Position numbers and translations under genes: made by a program. A stretch of 64,000 nt of DNA. Source: Leishmania mexicana MHOM/GT/2001/U1103. Its lineage: Eukaryota > Euglenozoa > Kinetoplastea > Trypanosomatida > Trypanosomatidae. The notes under the pieces are model-generated. The model did not search any database and was not told the origin of the DNA. It saw nothing but the letters and a program-made list of their open reading frames with translations. Positions 53,424 to 63,372 of this stretch are shown here, piece by piece. Each line of letters begins with the position of its first letter. The stretch's first letter is position 1. The stretch spans positions 620,001-684,000 of the forward strand of contig NC_018335.1 of NCBI RefSeq assembly GCF_000234665.1, read 5' to 3'.

Positions 53424-55763
53424 CTACTTCTTCATGGAGCGGAAGAGTTTCTTCTTCTTGTGCACAGGTGCGCCCTTCCCTTCGGCGCTGCTAGGCCCCT
53501 CCGCATCCTTCTTGAACTCCACACCCTTGTCGATCTCCTCGCGCTGGCGCTTCAGAATGTTGCGCAGTGTCGGGTCAACGCCGTTGCCGCGGCGCTTCTT
53601 CTCCTCGGAGACGTCCGAGAGCCACTCCTCCGCCCGCATAAAGGCGACATTCTTCATGGCGTCTGCAAGCTGTGCGCTGCCGACGGACATCATTGTGTCC
53701 AGCACCACGCGACCAGCCCACGGTGAAACCGCCAGTTCGAAGACATGCGGCTTCAGCTCGCTCATGAGCAGCTTGCGCTCGCGGTCGAGCTGACGTGTGC
53801 GCACCTCGCGCAGCAGCGTCTGTACGACATAGCACGCGTGCGTGTGCAAGGCGTAGGAGACAAGTGCATGAGAGAGAACCTCGTAGTGCTTGGCCCGGTT
53901 CAGCTCCCGTTGCTCCTTGCGGTTCAACTTCTTCACCTCTGTCTTCTCCCCCGTATCGGCCGCACCCTCCTCAGCCACCGCGTCAGGGCAGCTGCCGTCG
54001 GTGCACTTTGCCTCAGTCATCTCCTCCTCCTTTGTTGCCTCGGAGAGGAGCTGGTTCACCGTCTGCACCACCGTCGAATCCGGGGCATAGGCGAGCAGCT
54101 TCTGCATCACACGCGAGCCCTGCGCGTACGAGAGAGAGTCGTGCAGGTGTGCCGCGTAGTAGCTCGAAAGTACCTCCACCAACGGCGCCCGTACCTCCTC
54201 CGGGGAAAACTGAAGGATCGACTGCAAGAGGAAGGACGCCGCGGGGTGCGTGACGAGGCTCGTGAATTCGGTAGAGTTGAGCAGCAGCGCCAGGATGGCG
54301 CTGGCAAACCCGCCGGTGAGGTCGGTCTCCACCAGCTTCTGCAGCACTGGTGAGCTGACCGAGTTTTGCGCGAGTGTGACAGCGTGGTGCACAAGGAGCT
54401 GGGTATCCTTCTCCGGTATGAGGTCGCGCGCGACCTCAACAAAGGCGCGCAGCAGAATTGACCGCACCGGGTCCGTGGCAACGTCTATAATGGAGCTCCT
54501 GGCAGCATCCTTGTCGCTGGATGGCTCCGCCCCATCGCTCGTCGCTGACTTCTTTTTCTTGGGGCCCTTCTTGTCGGCTCTCGAAGTGGCAACCGTATCC
54601 ACAGCACCAACCGTATTCGACCCCGCGTCGCTACCGTTGGAGTGCGCACCTGCAGGAGTCGACAACAGCATGGCATCAAACAGCCTCTTGCGCGCCGCCT
54701 CCACAAAACGCACGGCTGCCACGCCAACGAGCACAGCCCCCTTCGTGTGCGTGATGGCGTGCAGGATGTCGGCGTTTGCAGAGAGCGCAGACCACACGTC
54801 GGCGCGTTGCACATCGTCGCCATGCTCGAGAACCGCACAGTAGACATGGACATTGGCGGGGGTGTCGGTGGCCGCTACAGATTTTACAGAGATCGAGCCA
54901 GTGCCAAAGTCGGGCAACCCGTACTCCTCGTCATCGCCACCGCGTTTCTTCGTCAGACCTTCCAGCGGCGCCGTGGCGGGCAGCAGATAGTCCGCCGCGA
55001 ACTCGCTCACGTGTGCCGCAATCGCGTCCTTCACCTCGACCGGCGTGCGAATGTGACGCACCAGCGCTGTGAGCACGAGCGACTCCTCGGCGGAGCGGAA
55101 GAGGGCTAAAACGGACTTGTCGAGCGCGTTGGAGGCTGCCACCGCAGCCTCATCGCCTTCTGGGTCCGCCTCCGCGTACGACGGAAAGAGTGCCTCAATC
55201 GTTTTGCTGCACCCGTCAGCGACACACTCAACATACTTGGCCACCACGCGCATGCCATATGGATGGAGACTGAGGCTCGTCAGGTACGGTAGAAAATGTG
55301 GAAGCACCACGTCGACGCACACCGGCACCTCCATCAACTTCTGCGCCACGTGGTTGCCAAACGGGTGCTCGCACAGACGCCGGAACTCGTCCTCGTCCAC
55401 GTTCAGCACGAACGCCTCGGCGATCTCCTTCTTCTGGCGCACAGGTACCTTTTCCAGCATGCGCTGCAGCACTGAGTTTCCAACCGGCGACTGGGCCAGG
55501 TCCAGCAACTTCCTACGCACGTGGTAGAGCATGTTTACGCGATCCATGTTCTCGCAGTGGTCCAAGAGCGTCAGGAGAATGTGGTGTGTCGTCTTGTTGA
55601 GAGAGAGTCCGTAGACGGCTGGGAGGAGCTTCTGCACCACCTTGGCCCGCTGCGCCGGCTTCCCGTAGAGCACAATGGCCTCCACCTGTTTCAGTGGCAG
55701 CGACTTCCCCATCGCCACGCGCTGCGCGGTGTTTTTGAGGAAGTCCAGCTTCATTCCAGGCAT
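53424..55763 (-). CDS. Pumilio-repeat RNA-binding protein, probably nucleolar, 779 aa
   Basis: The chain shows spread-out Pumilio-type repeats: SPVGNSVLQRMLEKV, HPFGNHVAQKLMEVP, HPYGMRVVAKYVE, NSVSSPVLQKLVET, HPAASFLLQSILQF, AQGSRVMQKLLAYA, THACYVVQTLLREV and SPWAGRVVLDTMM. The repeats are divergent and cover almost the full length. A Lys-rich segment (KKGPKKKKS) lies in the middle and a basic tail (KKKKLFRSMKK) at the end. This layout resembles the nucleolar PUF proteins (Nop9, Puf6/PUM3, and trypanosome PUF7/8/10) more than classic cytoplasmic Pumilio, so a role in rRNA processing is inferred. The exact orthologue is not settled. The ATG at 55763 is used, since the upstream open frame looks non-coding and a splice-like AG lies 29 nt before it. 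Confidence 0.86.
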   Translation of the reverse strand: MPGMKLDFLKNTAQRVAMGKSLPLKQVEAIVLYGKPAQRAKVVQKLLPAVYGLSLNKTTHHILLTLLDHCENMDRVNMLYHVRRKLLDLAQSPVGNSVLQRMLEKVPVRQKKEIAEAFVLNVDEDEFRRLCEHPFGNHVAQKLMEVPVCVDVVLPHFLPYLTSLSLHPYGMRVVAKYVECVADGCSKTIEALFPSYAEADPEGDEAAVAASNALDKSVLALFRSAEESLVLTALVRHIRTPVEVKDAIAAHVSEFAADYLLPATAPLEGLTKKRGGDDEEYGLPDFGTGSISVKSVAATDTPANVHVYCAVLEHGDDVQRADVWSALSANADILHAITHTKGAVLVGVAAVRFVEAARKRLFDAMLLSTPAGAHSNGSDAGSNTVGAVDTVATSRADKKGPKKKKSATSDGAEPSSDKDAARSSIIDVATDPVRSILLRAFVEVARDLIPEKDTQLLVHHAVTLAQNSVSSPVLQKLVETDLTGGFASAILALLLNSTEFTSLVTHPAASFLLQSILQFSPEEVRAPLVEVLSSYYAAHLHDSLSYAQGSRVMQKLLAYAPDSTVVQTVNQLLSEATKEEEMTEAKCTDGSCPDAVAEEGAADTGEKTEVKKLNRKEQRELNRAKHYEVLSHALVSYALHTHACYVVQTLLREVRTRQLDRERKLLMSELKPHVFELAVSPWAGRVVLDTMMSVGSAQLADAMKNVAFMRAEEWLSDVSEEKKRRGNGVDPTLRNILKRQREEIDKGVEFKKDAEGPSSAEGKGAPVHKKKKLFRSMKK

Positions 55764-57644
55764 GGCTGAGTGCGCGTGTGTGTGTGTGTCGCTGTGCGTG
55801 GAGGGGAAGAAGAGAATAAAGCCGAACGCGAAATCGTGCAGCAGCGACGCGGTGCTGTGGGTAGGCGTCTCTCTTTGCGGGAAAGGGGGAGGGGAGAGGG
55901 AGGGGCCTCTGTGAGGATGCCGAAGGTGCAGTGGCTTCCCCCGGCAGCGCAGAGAGAAGCAAATGAATGCAAGCAAGGTCGGAAAGACGAGAAAGATGAT
56001 GTCGTAGCAGGGAGAGAGTTCCGGGGAAAACATAGATCAACGAGCTAAGCTCTTGCCCCTCCACCCCTGTCGCAAAGAAAATCAAGCTACTCATCGTTGC
56101 TGGGTTGCCGCCAGCAATGCAAAGCCAGCTTTGGAGAGGAAACATACGTGCGCGCGCGTGTTTGTGCGTGCGTGGAGGGAAGGGGTCCCACTCACACGTT
56201 GCTTGCCTACAACCGCAAAACCTTCCATTCAGGCAACTCTTGATGGAAAGACACCACACGTGCAGCCGCAACATGATCCTGTCACACGAGTGCACGCGTC
56301 ATGTGCGTGCGTGACCAAGCGTTGTGAAGGGCATCAGTTTTTCTGCGGCCATTGGCGTTTCGCTTGCACAGACGCCGTTCTCGTGCGTGTGCGTGTGCGT
56401 GTGCGGGTTGGCGGGCGGGTGGGTCGGTGGGCGTTATTTTTTTACCATTCATCTCAGCGACATTTTTGTCTCGTTTTCTGCCTTGCGTGGTACACCAGCT
56501 ACGAGGCAGATGTGCACGTCCCAAGGTGGAGAGAAAAAAAAATCAAAGAAACGGAGAGAGGTGCACACAAGAGCCCGAAGGAGTGTGTGCATACACATGC
56601 GTACACCTATGCATACAGGCATGTACGTATGCCCCTCTTTCTCTCTTCCGTCATCGGATGGTGAAGGGTACATGGGCAAGCGAGGAGGAAAAACTGGCAG
56701 TCTGACACAGGAGACACACATACACATCAATGCATATGTACATGTATACATCTATATATTTATATACTTACGCGGGGTGTGTTCTGAGCAAGAAAGAAAA
56801 GTGACGGGGGTTGGGGGGCCATAAGCGAGAACCTACCGAGGAGGAAGAAGGGGCACCAGAGGTGAGGTCCGTGAAAGGGAAGAAAGCTCCCCCCCCCCTC
56901 ACACACACGCACACCACAGAAGGTGGTAGTGGGTAGGAGGATGCCGCAAACACGAGACATTAACATCGACAGGGGGCATACAAAAACAAACATACAGCAA
57001 AAAAAAGGAAAAAAGAAAACAGATGGAGAGCGCGGCACACTGCAGCGATGACGCACAGCGGTAGTGTACAAAGCGAGGGGAGCGGAGGTAGGGGAGGGGG
57101 GAAGGAGAAAAGGGAAACATAAAAATAAATAAAAGACTCGGCAGAAAAGGTGCGCACAGAGAAACAAACAAGAAGCAGCAGCTGCGCCACGGGTTTGGTG
57201 CGCTGGCGTACTAGTCTACATGTGCAAGTGATGGGAAGAGAGAAGGAGAGGCGAAGGCCGACTGACCGTTGTTCCCGGCAATTCCTAACATGCCGCCCAA
57301 AGTGCAGGACGACGCCAATAACAAGACCCGAGATAACTGTGAGGTAGGTGATGGGGGGAGGGGGGAGGGCGAAAAAAATGGCGAAAGAGGACTTGAGTCT
57401 TCACACCCACCCACACAACCTCTAAAAAAAGAAAACAAAAACACAAAAACGACACGCCAGGACGGTGAGCAGCAAGTTCCAAAGGAGGTTCAGAGAATGT
57501 GCGCGTCAGTGGGCACGTATGTCTTCAAATCTGCGTCGGGGCTTGCGCAGGTCAGACACAGACACACACACACACGCCCACAGGTATACAAGTCCCTTTC
57601 GATGGCCTGGCCTTAAGCGACAACCACGACGACCTAACTCCTCC
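55764..57644. other. Spacer, about 1.9 kb
   Basis: No gene was found. It holds the Pumilio gene's 5' flank and the 3' UTR of the coiled-coil gene. It contains GT-rich runs near 56382-56405, an AT-rich patch at 56748-56770, C/CA runs at 56889-56911, and A-runs near 56999-57020. Confidence 0.6.
55792..55819 (-). promoter_or_regulatory. Candidate trans-splice acceptor for the Pumilio-repeat gene
   Basis: The minus strand has TTTATTCTCTTCTTCCCCTC then CACGCACAG, with AG at 55793-55792, 29 nt before the ATG. Confidence 0.5.
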
Positions 57645-59351
57645 CTACACCGCGTTCTCAATCTCCTCGTCGACCTCACGTTTCGCTAGCGCACTGAGTT
57701 GCTTGCACGCCTCCGGGTCGGTAATCTCGCCGGTGACCAAGCGCAGATACGCCAGGTCATCCACTGCGTCGACGTTGGCGTCTATCGTTGTGCTTGCATC
57801 CTCCGCCAGCACCTTGCTCAGCGGAGAGAAGTTGTCCGGTACGGTGGAGGAAGAACTCCTCGGACTCGGCTGCTCTAGCGCACCTTCCCCCACCACTGCT
57901 GCCTGATCCTTTGGAGGCTGAGCATCCTCTTCGGTGATCTTTCCCGAAACGTGTGACTGCACACCCGCATCATCACCCTCGCTGTCGCCTGGCTCGGGTA
58001 CCGGGAGCCCGCGCTGACGTAGCAGGCGCTCCTTGACTTCTTTCTTCTGCGTTGCACGGTGCGCCGTGGCGGCGTCCGCGCTAGCCTCACGCTTCTTCCG
58101 TTCCCGAGTCGCCTCCTGGGCAGCGTAGATGCCATCCACTTCGAGGCGTGTGATTTGCATCCAGCACATCGCTTCCTCCTCCAGCACGTTCTCACGCGCA
58201 GCAGCGGCCGCCTCCTGAAGATCGATCACAGCGCGCCGTCCTCGAAGCTCTGCATAGCGCTGATCCTTCGCTGCCTGGAGGCGCGCCCGCCCCTCCTCCT
58301 GAAAGAGAGCCTCATCCGTCACCGGCAGCGTCCCATCCAACAGCGGCGCCGGTGCCGCTGCGGCCCCGCCCGCGGTGATCGCCAGGGGGCCAAGCGCAGT
58401 GGTGGAACAGCGACTCGACGTACTCTTCTGTAGCAACTGAGCCAAGTACAATCGAGAGCTGCGCGCGCACGAGGCACGATGAGCGCCTGTTGCCAGTGCT
58501 AATCTACTCCCTAGAAACTTTGCCGCACCGGTACCGCGACGGGAGTACGTGAGGCGAGAATCCTCCTCCGGGGCTTTGATGAAGCACCCGGCTCCCAGAG
58601 GGCGGTTCTCTTTGTGCCAGCGAAACACTTCGCCAAGGTCGGCGGCCTCCTCACGAAAGATGCGCTCGTAGCCGGCAGCGTGGGCCGGGAGCAGCGCCTC
58701 AAACTCGATAGCCAGCAGCTGTGCCATGCGCTCGTCGTGCAGCCGAAGAGCCACGTTTTTCTCGATCTCCATCATCATAGCTTGCCGCTCCTCTGCCCGC
58801 TTCTGTGCGTCCCTGATCACCAGCTCTGCTGCCTCGTCTCCAGCCAGCAGCTCGGCGCGAGCCTGCAAGGCATCAATGATCAGGTTTGTGAAAGCAACTT
58901 CCTCGCCGGCGAGAATGTGGTTACGCGTGTTCTCCTCTGCAGAGATGTGACGGTGGAGCTGCGCCTCGCAAAAGAAAAGTTGGAAGATGGCCTCGTCATC
59001 ATCATTGCCCTCCGCAGCATCGCTGTCGTGTGTGCCGCTAACGACCAGCGCGTGCATTGGAAAGGAAAGGCTGGACTTGCCTGGTTTCGCCCCAGCGTCC
59101 AAGGGGAGCGGAGATGTCGCGACAGCAGACATGCCCCCAGCTCCCACCCGCATGCTCCGCCGCCCGCGCATGAAGGCTGCGGTGACGGAGGTGCGCTGGA
59201 CGTCATGATGCCGGTGCTGCTTCCACTTGTACGGGCTAGGTGGGCGAGGGGGCAGCTCGTCCATCAGACTGTGGGGCTTCTTCGAGAATTTGCGGCTGGC
59301 AGCAGCCGACTCTCGCCTGTCGCGACATCTAGCCGCGGTGCAAGGCTGCAT
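57645..59351 (-). CDS. Coiled-coil protein of unknown function, 568 aa
   Basis: The family is not recognised. After a basic, Pro/Arg-rich N-terminus, residues about 120-250 are a long charged helix region beginning IFQLFFCEAQLHRHISAEEN, with many Glu/Ala/Arg, likely coiled coil. It contains a repeated pattern of hydrophobic-E-E and LLA-x-EFEALL. A second helical region occurs around residues 350-460 (RARLQAAKDQRYAELRGRRA and onward). The C-terminal 100 residues are acidic and Ser-rich. There is no membrane segment. The composition suggests a cytoskeletal or scaffold protein, but that is a guess. The open frame starts higher with GTG. The first ATG is at 59351, 85 nt after a clear tract and AG. 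A later ATG at 59264 (MDELPPRPPSPY) is also possible. Confidence 0.82.
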   Translation of the reverse strand: MQPCTAARCRDRRESAAASRKFSKKPHSLMDELPPRPPSPYKWKQHRHHDVQRTSVTAAFMRGRRSMRVGAGGMSAVATSPLPLDAGAKPGKSSLSFPMHALVVSGTHDSDAAEGNDDDEAIFQLFFCEAQLHRHISAEENTRNHILAGEEVAFTNLIIDALQARAELLAGDEAAELVIRDAQKRAEERQAMMMEIEKNVALRLHDERMAQLLAIEFEALLPAHAAGYERIFREEAADLGEVFRWHKENRPLGAGCFIKAPEEDSRLTYSRRGTGAAKFLGSRLALATGAHRASCARSSRLYLAQLLQKSTSSRCSTTALGPLAITAGGAAAAPAPLLDGTLPVTDEALFQEEGRARLQAAKDQRYAELRGRRAVIDLQEAAAAARENVLEEEAMCWMQITRLEVDGIYAAQEATRERKKREASADAATAHRATQKKEVKERLLRQRGLPVPEPGDSEGDDAGVQSHVSGKITEEDAQPPKDQAAVVGEGALEQPSPRSSSSTVPDNFSPLSKVLAEDASTTIDANVDAVDDLAYLRLVTGEITDPEACKQLSALAKREVDEEIENAV

Positions 59352-59387
59352 GTGTGCTGCTGGGCCAAGGGCAGAAGAGGAGCGCAC

Positions 59388-60468
59388 AGAAACCCAAATC
59401 TACTTGACGGGTCGCTCGACAACGGATGGACTGCGCTAGTAGAGAGAGGGGCAAAGGCAAAGGCGTGCTCGTGTCCGTCTGTGCGTGCGTGAATTCGTAA
59501 GAACGGGAGTTTGACTTTCAACGAACTGCGGCATTCATTGTGCTTTGGTGTGCGTACGCTCACCAGAAAGGCAAGCGGAAGTGGAGAGAGAGATGAGCGA
59601 GAACAGTCACGTAAGAAAACAAAAAAAAAACATTGAACCGCGAGAGAAGGTGTGAGCACGGAGCTCAGAGAGACGGAGACTTCTGGAGATGAGCGGAAAC
59701 CCATGCGACGAGTTGACTCCTCCTCCTGCCCGCTTGTGTGGGAGTGGGAGATACAGAGAGCGTAAGAGCTGCACTCTCACACAAGTGAGACAAGGAGTAG
59801 TTTGCACGTATCTCTCAACGCACACAGCGTCCCATGCCAAGGCTACATCGCCACCACCCTCTCCCCCTCCCTCCTCCCCACCTATCTCCGTCATTATGAC
59901 TGAAGTGCGGAGGAGACAGACGCACGAAGGTCTGCGTAAACTGAACGTTTGGTGCTCAGAGCACGTTTGTCTTGCCTTTAGCTAAGATACGTCGCGGAAA
60001 GTCTCCTCCGAGGGGCACGAGCGCACACGAGACTCTCGAACTCTGAGTCGCCACCACGCACCCAACAACACCTTTCCAGTGTTGCCATGAACGGTTGCCC
60101 TTGATTTGTGTGTGAGCAAAAGAGAGTGCACCTCTTAGGCTTGTGATACACATCTCCACCGTCCCATCCACCCACCCCCACAGCGAGAAAAAGAAAACAC
60201 AGCCGGCAGCGCAGGAAACAGCAAGACACAAGCCTGGATTGCGGCACGCAGACACACACACACACGCACACCTACACGTGCGGATGGCGAGAGGCGCAAC
60301 ATTACAGTCGCCGTGCTGGCTACGATGGCGCAGGGGTTTTCGCTCCGAGGTACCCCGCGGTTTAGGCATTTTCCGAAACGCAGTACGAGGACGGATGCGC
60401 TCACTTCAAAACGGAGCTCATCGGCTGCGACTGCTGCCGATAGATACGCCGCTCACCTGCTGAGTCGC
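59388..60468. other. Spacer, about 1.1 kb
   Basis: No gene was found. It holds the coiled-coil gene's 5' flank and the 3' UTR of the mL38 gene. It contains an A-run at 59618-59630 and a CA run near 60250-60272. Confidence 0.6.
59436..59466 (-). promoter_or_regulatory. Candidate trans-splice acceptor for the coiled-coil gene
   Basis: The minus strand reads CGCCTTTGCCTTTGCCCCTC then TCTCTACTAG, with AG at 59437-59436. No ATG lies between it and 59351. Confidence 0.5.
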
Positions 60469-62010
60469 TCAGTGTGGATACACCACAGGCACACCGTTGG
60501 CCCCCATCGTCGTACGCCGCGACCACCCCAAACCACGCTGCATGCTCCCGTCCATGGTGCGCGTTGGTAGCGCCTGAGCCCAGAAGTGCGGGTCATCGCC
60601 CATGTTCACCGACCCATCCGGACGGTGGCGCGCGCGCACGCGCAGCTTCTCTGGTCGCATCGCGTGGAACTCTAGGAGAGCCTCGATTTCCTCGTCGACT
60701 GGCGCCGCCGGTTCAGGTAGCCCGACTTTCTCATAGTATTCCTGGACCTGGATGTCCCACTTGGTGGTGAAGAAAGTAACAGCGCAAGGGTCTGCTGGGA
60801 TCGCCCCTTCGACGGCACGCAGGCTCGCCAAGCAGGCCGCGGAGACGCTTGGTAGCACTTTCAGCCTCGTCTGCTTCGTGAGGACACTGTGCAGGCGGTA
60901 GTTGCTGCGCTGAGCTAGGGGGAAATCTCGCTGCTCCTCGGCCGCTGTCATCGGCTTCACGTTTGGCACGTGACTGGTTTGCTTGAAGAGAAGGCACAGA
61001 TGCCGCGTCGTTCCGGCGTCCTCGGTGGGCAGTGGGGCAACGTAGGGGACAATGACGTCCCCCTTGCTCTGCAGACCCTCCGTGTCCACGACCGCGCCAT
61101 CCACCGTGGAAACCGCTTGCGGTGCTCGCAAATTAGCTACCATGTAGTTGAGGAAAAAGCCACGATCAGCCCTCTGCCGATCCTGCGAGAGTGGCACGCG
61201 ATACGGGTAGTCCGGGGAAAGCATGACAAACGTGTAGTAGTTCATAGCCGCGTGTGACAACTGCTTGTGAGCGACATCACCTGCCTCTCCGGCATTGCTA
61301 GCGGCGCTCGCTGCGGCAGGAGCCTCCTCGAAAAAGAAGACGCTCGGCGGTTGCTGAATGTCTGTCAGCTCCATGTAGTTGCCGCAGTGCGCCGTGAACC
61401 AAAAATTGCGCGGTGTCATCTTCGTCTGCGCCGGCGGCGGCGGAATCTTGTCCCCGTTCTCGTCAGTGAGCCGCGCACGTGTGTTGTACTGTCCCGGAAA
61501 GACAACAGAGAGGTTTACGTTGGCGTGGATATGCGGGACGTAGTGGGGCATGATCTCGTGCTTGCGTAGATACTGCCGCAGGCGGGCGCGATGCTCGATC
61601 CAGCGTGGCGACTGCGACGATGGCACGAGCATGCGGTGGTCGTCTTCAGGAACCGGCGGGTAGGCCGTGCGCTCGAAATCGGTAGCGTTCCAGTAAATGA
61701 AAAAATCCGGCGGCGGGGTCAAGTTGAAGAGATGCGGTGTGTCGAGCTCTGTCTCATACACCGGGTACTCGAACATGCTGTCCGACAGAATGGTTTTCTC
61801 GTACGGGTATTGAAAGTCGTGCAGTGCCTCGGGTCGGGGCAGCTTCTCGATTTGACGCGCCTTACGGTCCCTCTCGCGCTGTTCACGCGACCGGGCATCC
61901 TTCGTGCTAGACTGCGTTTTCCATCCCGGCATGTGGTACCATTCAGCGGCGCATTGCAGAACGCGCCCCGCACACGACGCCGCCACGGAGCTCGGAAAAA
62001 AGCGTCTCAT
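60469..62010 (-). CDS. mL38: Mitochondrial large-subunit ribosomal protein mL38 (PEBP-like), 513 aa
   Basis: mL38 is a mitoribosome-specific protein with a phosphatidylethanolamine-binding-protein fold. The PEBP-like part shows YYTFVMLSPDYPYRVP (258-273), then FFLNYMVANLRAP (285-297), and GDVIVPYVAPLPTEDAGTTR followed by HLCLLFKQ (317-344). These match the M-x-D-D-P, LHW-L-V and GRHRY-x-F-x-L-x-x-Q regions of the family, with the usual ligand residues changed. The N-terminus (MRRFFPSSVAASCAGRVLQC) is basic and amphipathic, as in mitochondrial targeting peptides. Human MRPL38 is about 380 aa. The extra length here is on both sides of the domain, which is common in trypanosome mitoribosomal proteins. 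The ATG at 62010 fits the targeting peptide. The upstream frame is low-complexity. Confidence 0.88.
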   Translation of the reverse strand: MRRFFPSSVAASCAGRVLQCAAEWYHMPGWKTQSSTKDARSREQRERDRKARQIEKLPRPEALHDFQYPYEKTILSDSMFEYPVYETELDTPHLFNLTPPPDFFIYWNATDFERTAYPPVPEDDHRMLVPSSQSPRWIEHRARLRQYLRKHEIMPHYVPHIHANVNLSVVFPGQYNTRARLTDENGDKIPPPPAQTKMTPRNFWFTAHCGNYMELTDIQQPPSVFFFEEAPAAASAASNAGEAGDVAHKQLSHAAMNYYTFVMLSPDYPYRVPLSQDRQRADRGFFLNYMVANLRAPQAVSTVDGAVVDTEGLQSKGDVIVPYVAPLPTEDAGTTRHLCLLFKQTSHVPNVKPMTAAEEQRDFPLAQRSNYRLHSVLTKQTRLKVLPSVSAACLASLRAVEGAIPADPCAVTFFTTKWDIQVQEYYEKVGLPEPAAPVDEEIEALLEFHAMRPEKLRVRARHRPDGSVNMGDDPHFWAQALPTRTMDGSMQRGLGWSRRTTMGANGVPVVYPH

Positions 62011-62832
62011 GTCGTGTGCTGGTGAAGGCCCTTCTGCAGTGGCGGATGGGGCGAGGTGAGACGACTCCGCGAGCGAAAACAAATATTTCTTGGCAATCCA
62101 CACAGCATGGCAGAAGACAGGGGATGAGAAGAGGGGGAACGGCCTTGAAGAGGATACGTAAATCCGATGAACACAAAAAAAGACGCCGTCACGCCTGGCG
62201 GTCGCAACGTTCAGCGCAACGCAAAATGCAGCCGCGAAAGGAAAAAAGAAATCAACACCGTCAATGGATAGCGCGCGGGAGGGGGGTAGCAGCTTTGGCA
62301 CCTCAAGTGCGTCAGCCACCAGTGCGCTCGTGGGTTCATCGACCAGCACATTTTGGTTCTGCTCACCGGGCAAAAAGATAGAAAGACTGTACAGATGAAA
62401 AAAAAGAAACCAAGGCACCTCCTTTGTGAGCACACCTTCTGTGTCTCTGATGGCGCGTCGTTTGGACACACATGGGCGGTCGCCACACACGCATACACAC
62501 ACACACACTCATACCAACTGTTCCCCAACTATTCAGCTGGTGCACCGAGATTCAGATTTGAGCAAGGGAAGGGGGCTGGTAGGTTTGGAAGCAGGGAGGT
62601 GACTGGACCGCGGCCACAGAGAGAAGAAAAGGGTGCGTGGCTGGAGGCAACGCCTTGAGGGTTGCTGTCTCAGTGCAAAACAACGGAGCAGGGACCCTGA
62701 TAACATGCCGGCAAAGCAGAACTATCATACATCGCTTGAAGGGTCGAGCACCATGTAGCACACACCAACAAGCAGATGTGTGTGTGTGTGGGCGTGTGTG
62801 TAGGGGGGGGGGCTCTTCCCATCTTTTCTGTG
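62011..62832. other. Spacer, about 0.8 kb
   Basis: No gene was found. It holds the mL38 gene's 5' flank and the 3' UTR of the gene ending at 62833. It contains an A-run at 62397-62408, CA runs at 62490-62510, a GT run at 62776-62800 and a G-run at 62803-62811. Confidence 0.6.
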
Positions 62833-63372
62833 TCACTCATCCGCCTTCTTGGACTTCTTCGCGAAGAACGCCTGCCTGTAGGAAGTAACGGGCACCATCA
62901 CCTCCCCCTCCGACGCCGCTTGTGCGTTGCGGTCAAGGTAGCCCAGCCGCTCGCACGCATCGGCCGTCTGGTCGCCGAGGAAGGTCATGTGCTTTAGCCA
63001 GTCGGCGTCTTCGGTGTAGCGGAGCATGTTATTGCGGAAGGCGCGATACACCTCTTCCTCCTGACCGCCAAAGTAGGCGCGCGTTGACTCTTTGATGTGC
63101 AGGACACTGTACCCGTTCACCGGGTCCTCGGTGTCCGCCTCCTCAAGGCCGATGGCCTTAATGAAATCGCAGAGCGTGGTGTCGCGGTTCACCGTGCCGT
63201 GGCGGCGCTGCTCCTCTCGCTGAACCTCAATCACGTGAATGGGAATCACCGAGATCTCCTCCGAGGTGAGGAAGTCAAAGTCGCTGGGGGGAAGCTTGAG
63301 CAAAGCTAGGTCGCGTCCCTCCCTGCCAAGTTGTTCATACTCCTTCTCTGCTTCTTCCTCCAGGTTGTGCAT
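62833..63372 (-). CDS. Small acidic protein of unknown function, 179 aa
   Basis: The family is not recognised, but the sequence looks well ordered. An N-terminal Glu-rich helix (HNLEEEAEKEYEQLGREGRD) is followed by PPSDFDFLTSEEISVIPIHV, then CDFIKAIGLEEADTEDP, GYSVLHIKESTRAYFGGQEE and RAFRNNMLRYTEDADWLKHM. It ends in a short basic tail (FFAKKSKKADE). There is no signal peptide, membrane helix or cysteine cluster. Size and composition fit a subunit of a larger complex. The ATG at 63372 opens the frame. On the minus strand a long tract ends in GATGCAG with AG at 63489-63488, giving a 5' UTR of about 116 nt. Confidence 0.85.
   Translation of the reverse strand: MHNLEEEAEKEYEQLGREGRDLALLKLPPSDFDFLTSEEISVIPIHVIEVQREEQRRHGTVNRDTTLCDFIKAIGLEEADTEDPVNGYSVLHIKESTRAYFGGQEEEVYRAFRNNMLRYTEDADWLKHMTFLGDQTADACERLGYLDRNAQAASEGEVMVPVTSYRQAFFAKKSKKADE

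Noticed and set aside
58614..59492. Plus-strand open frame of 292 codons
   Set aside because: It is antisense to the coiled-coil gene, is against the direction of the cluster, and shows no recognisable domain.
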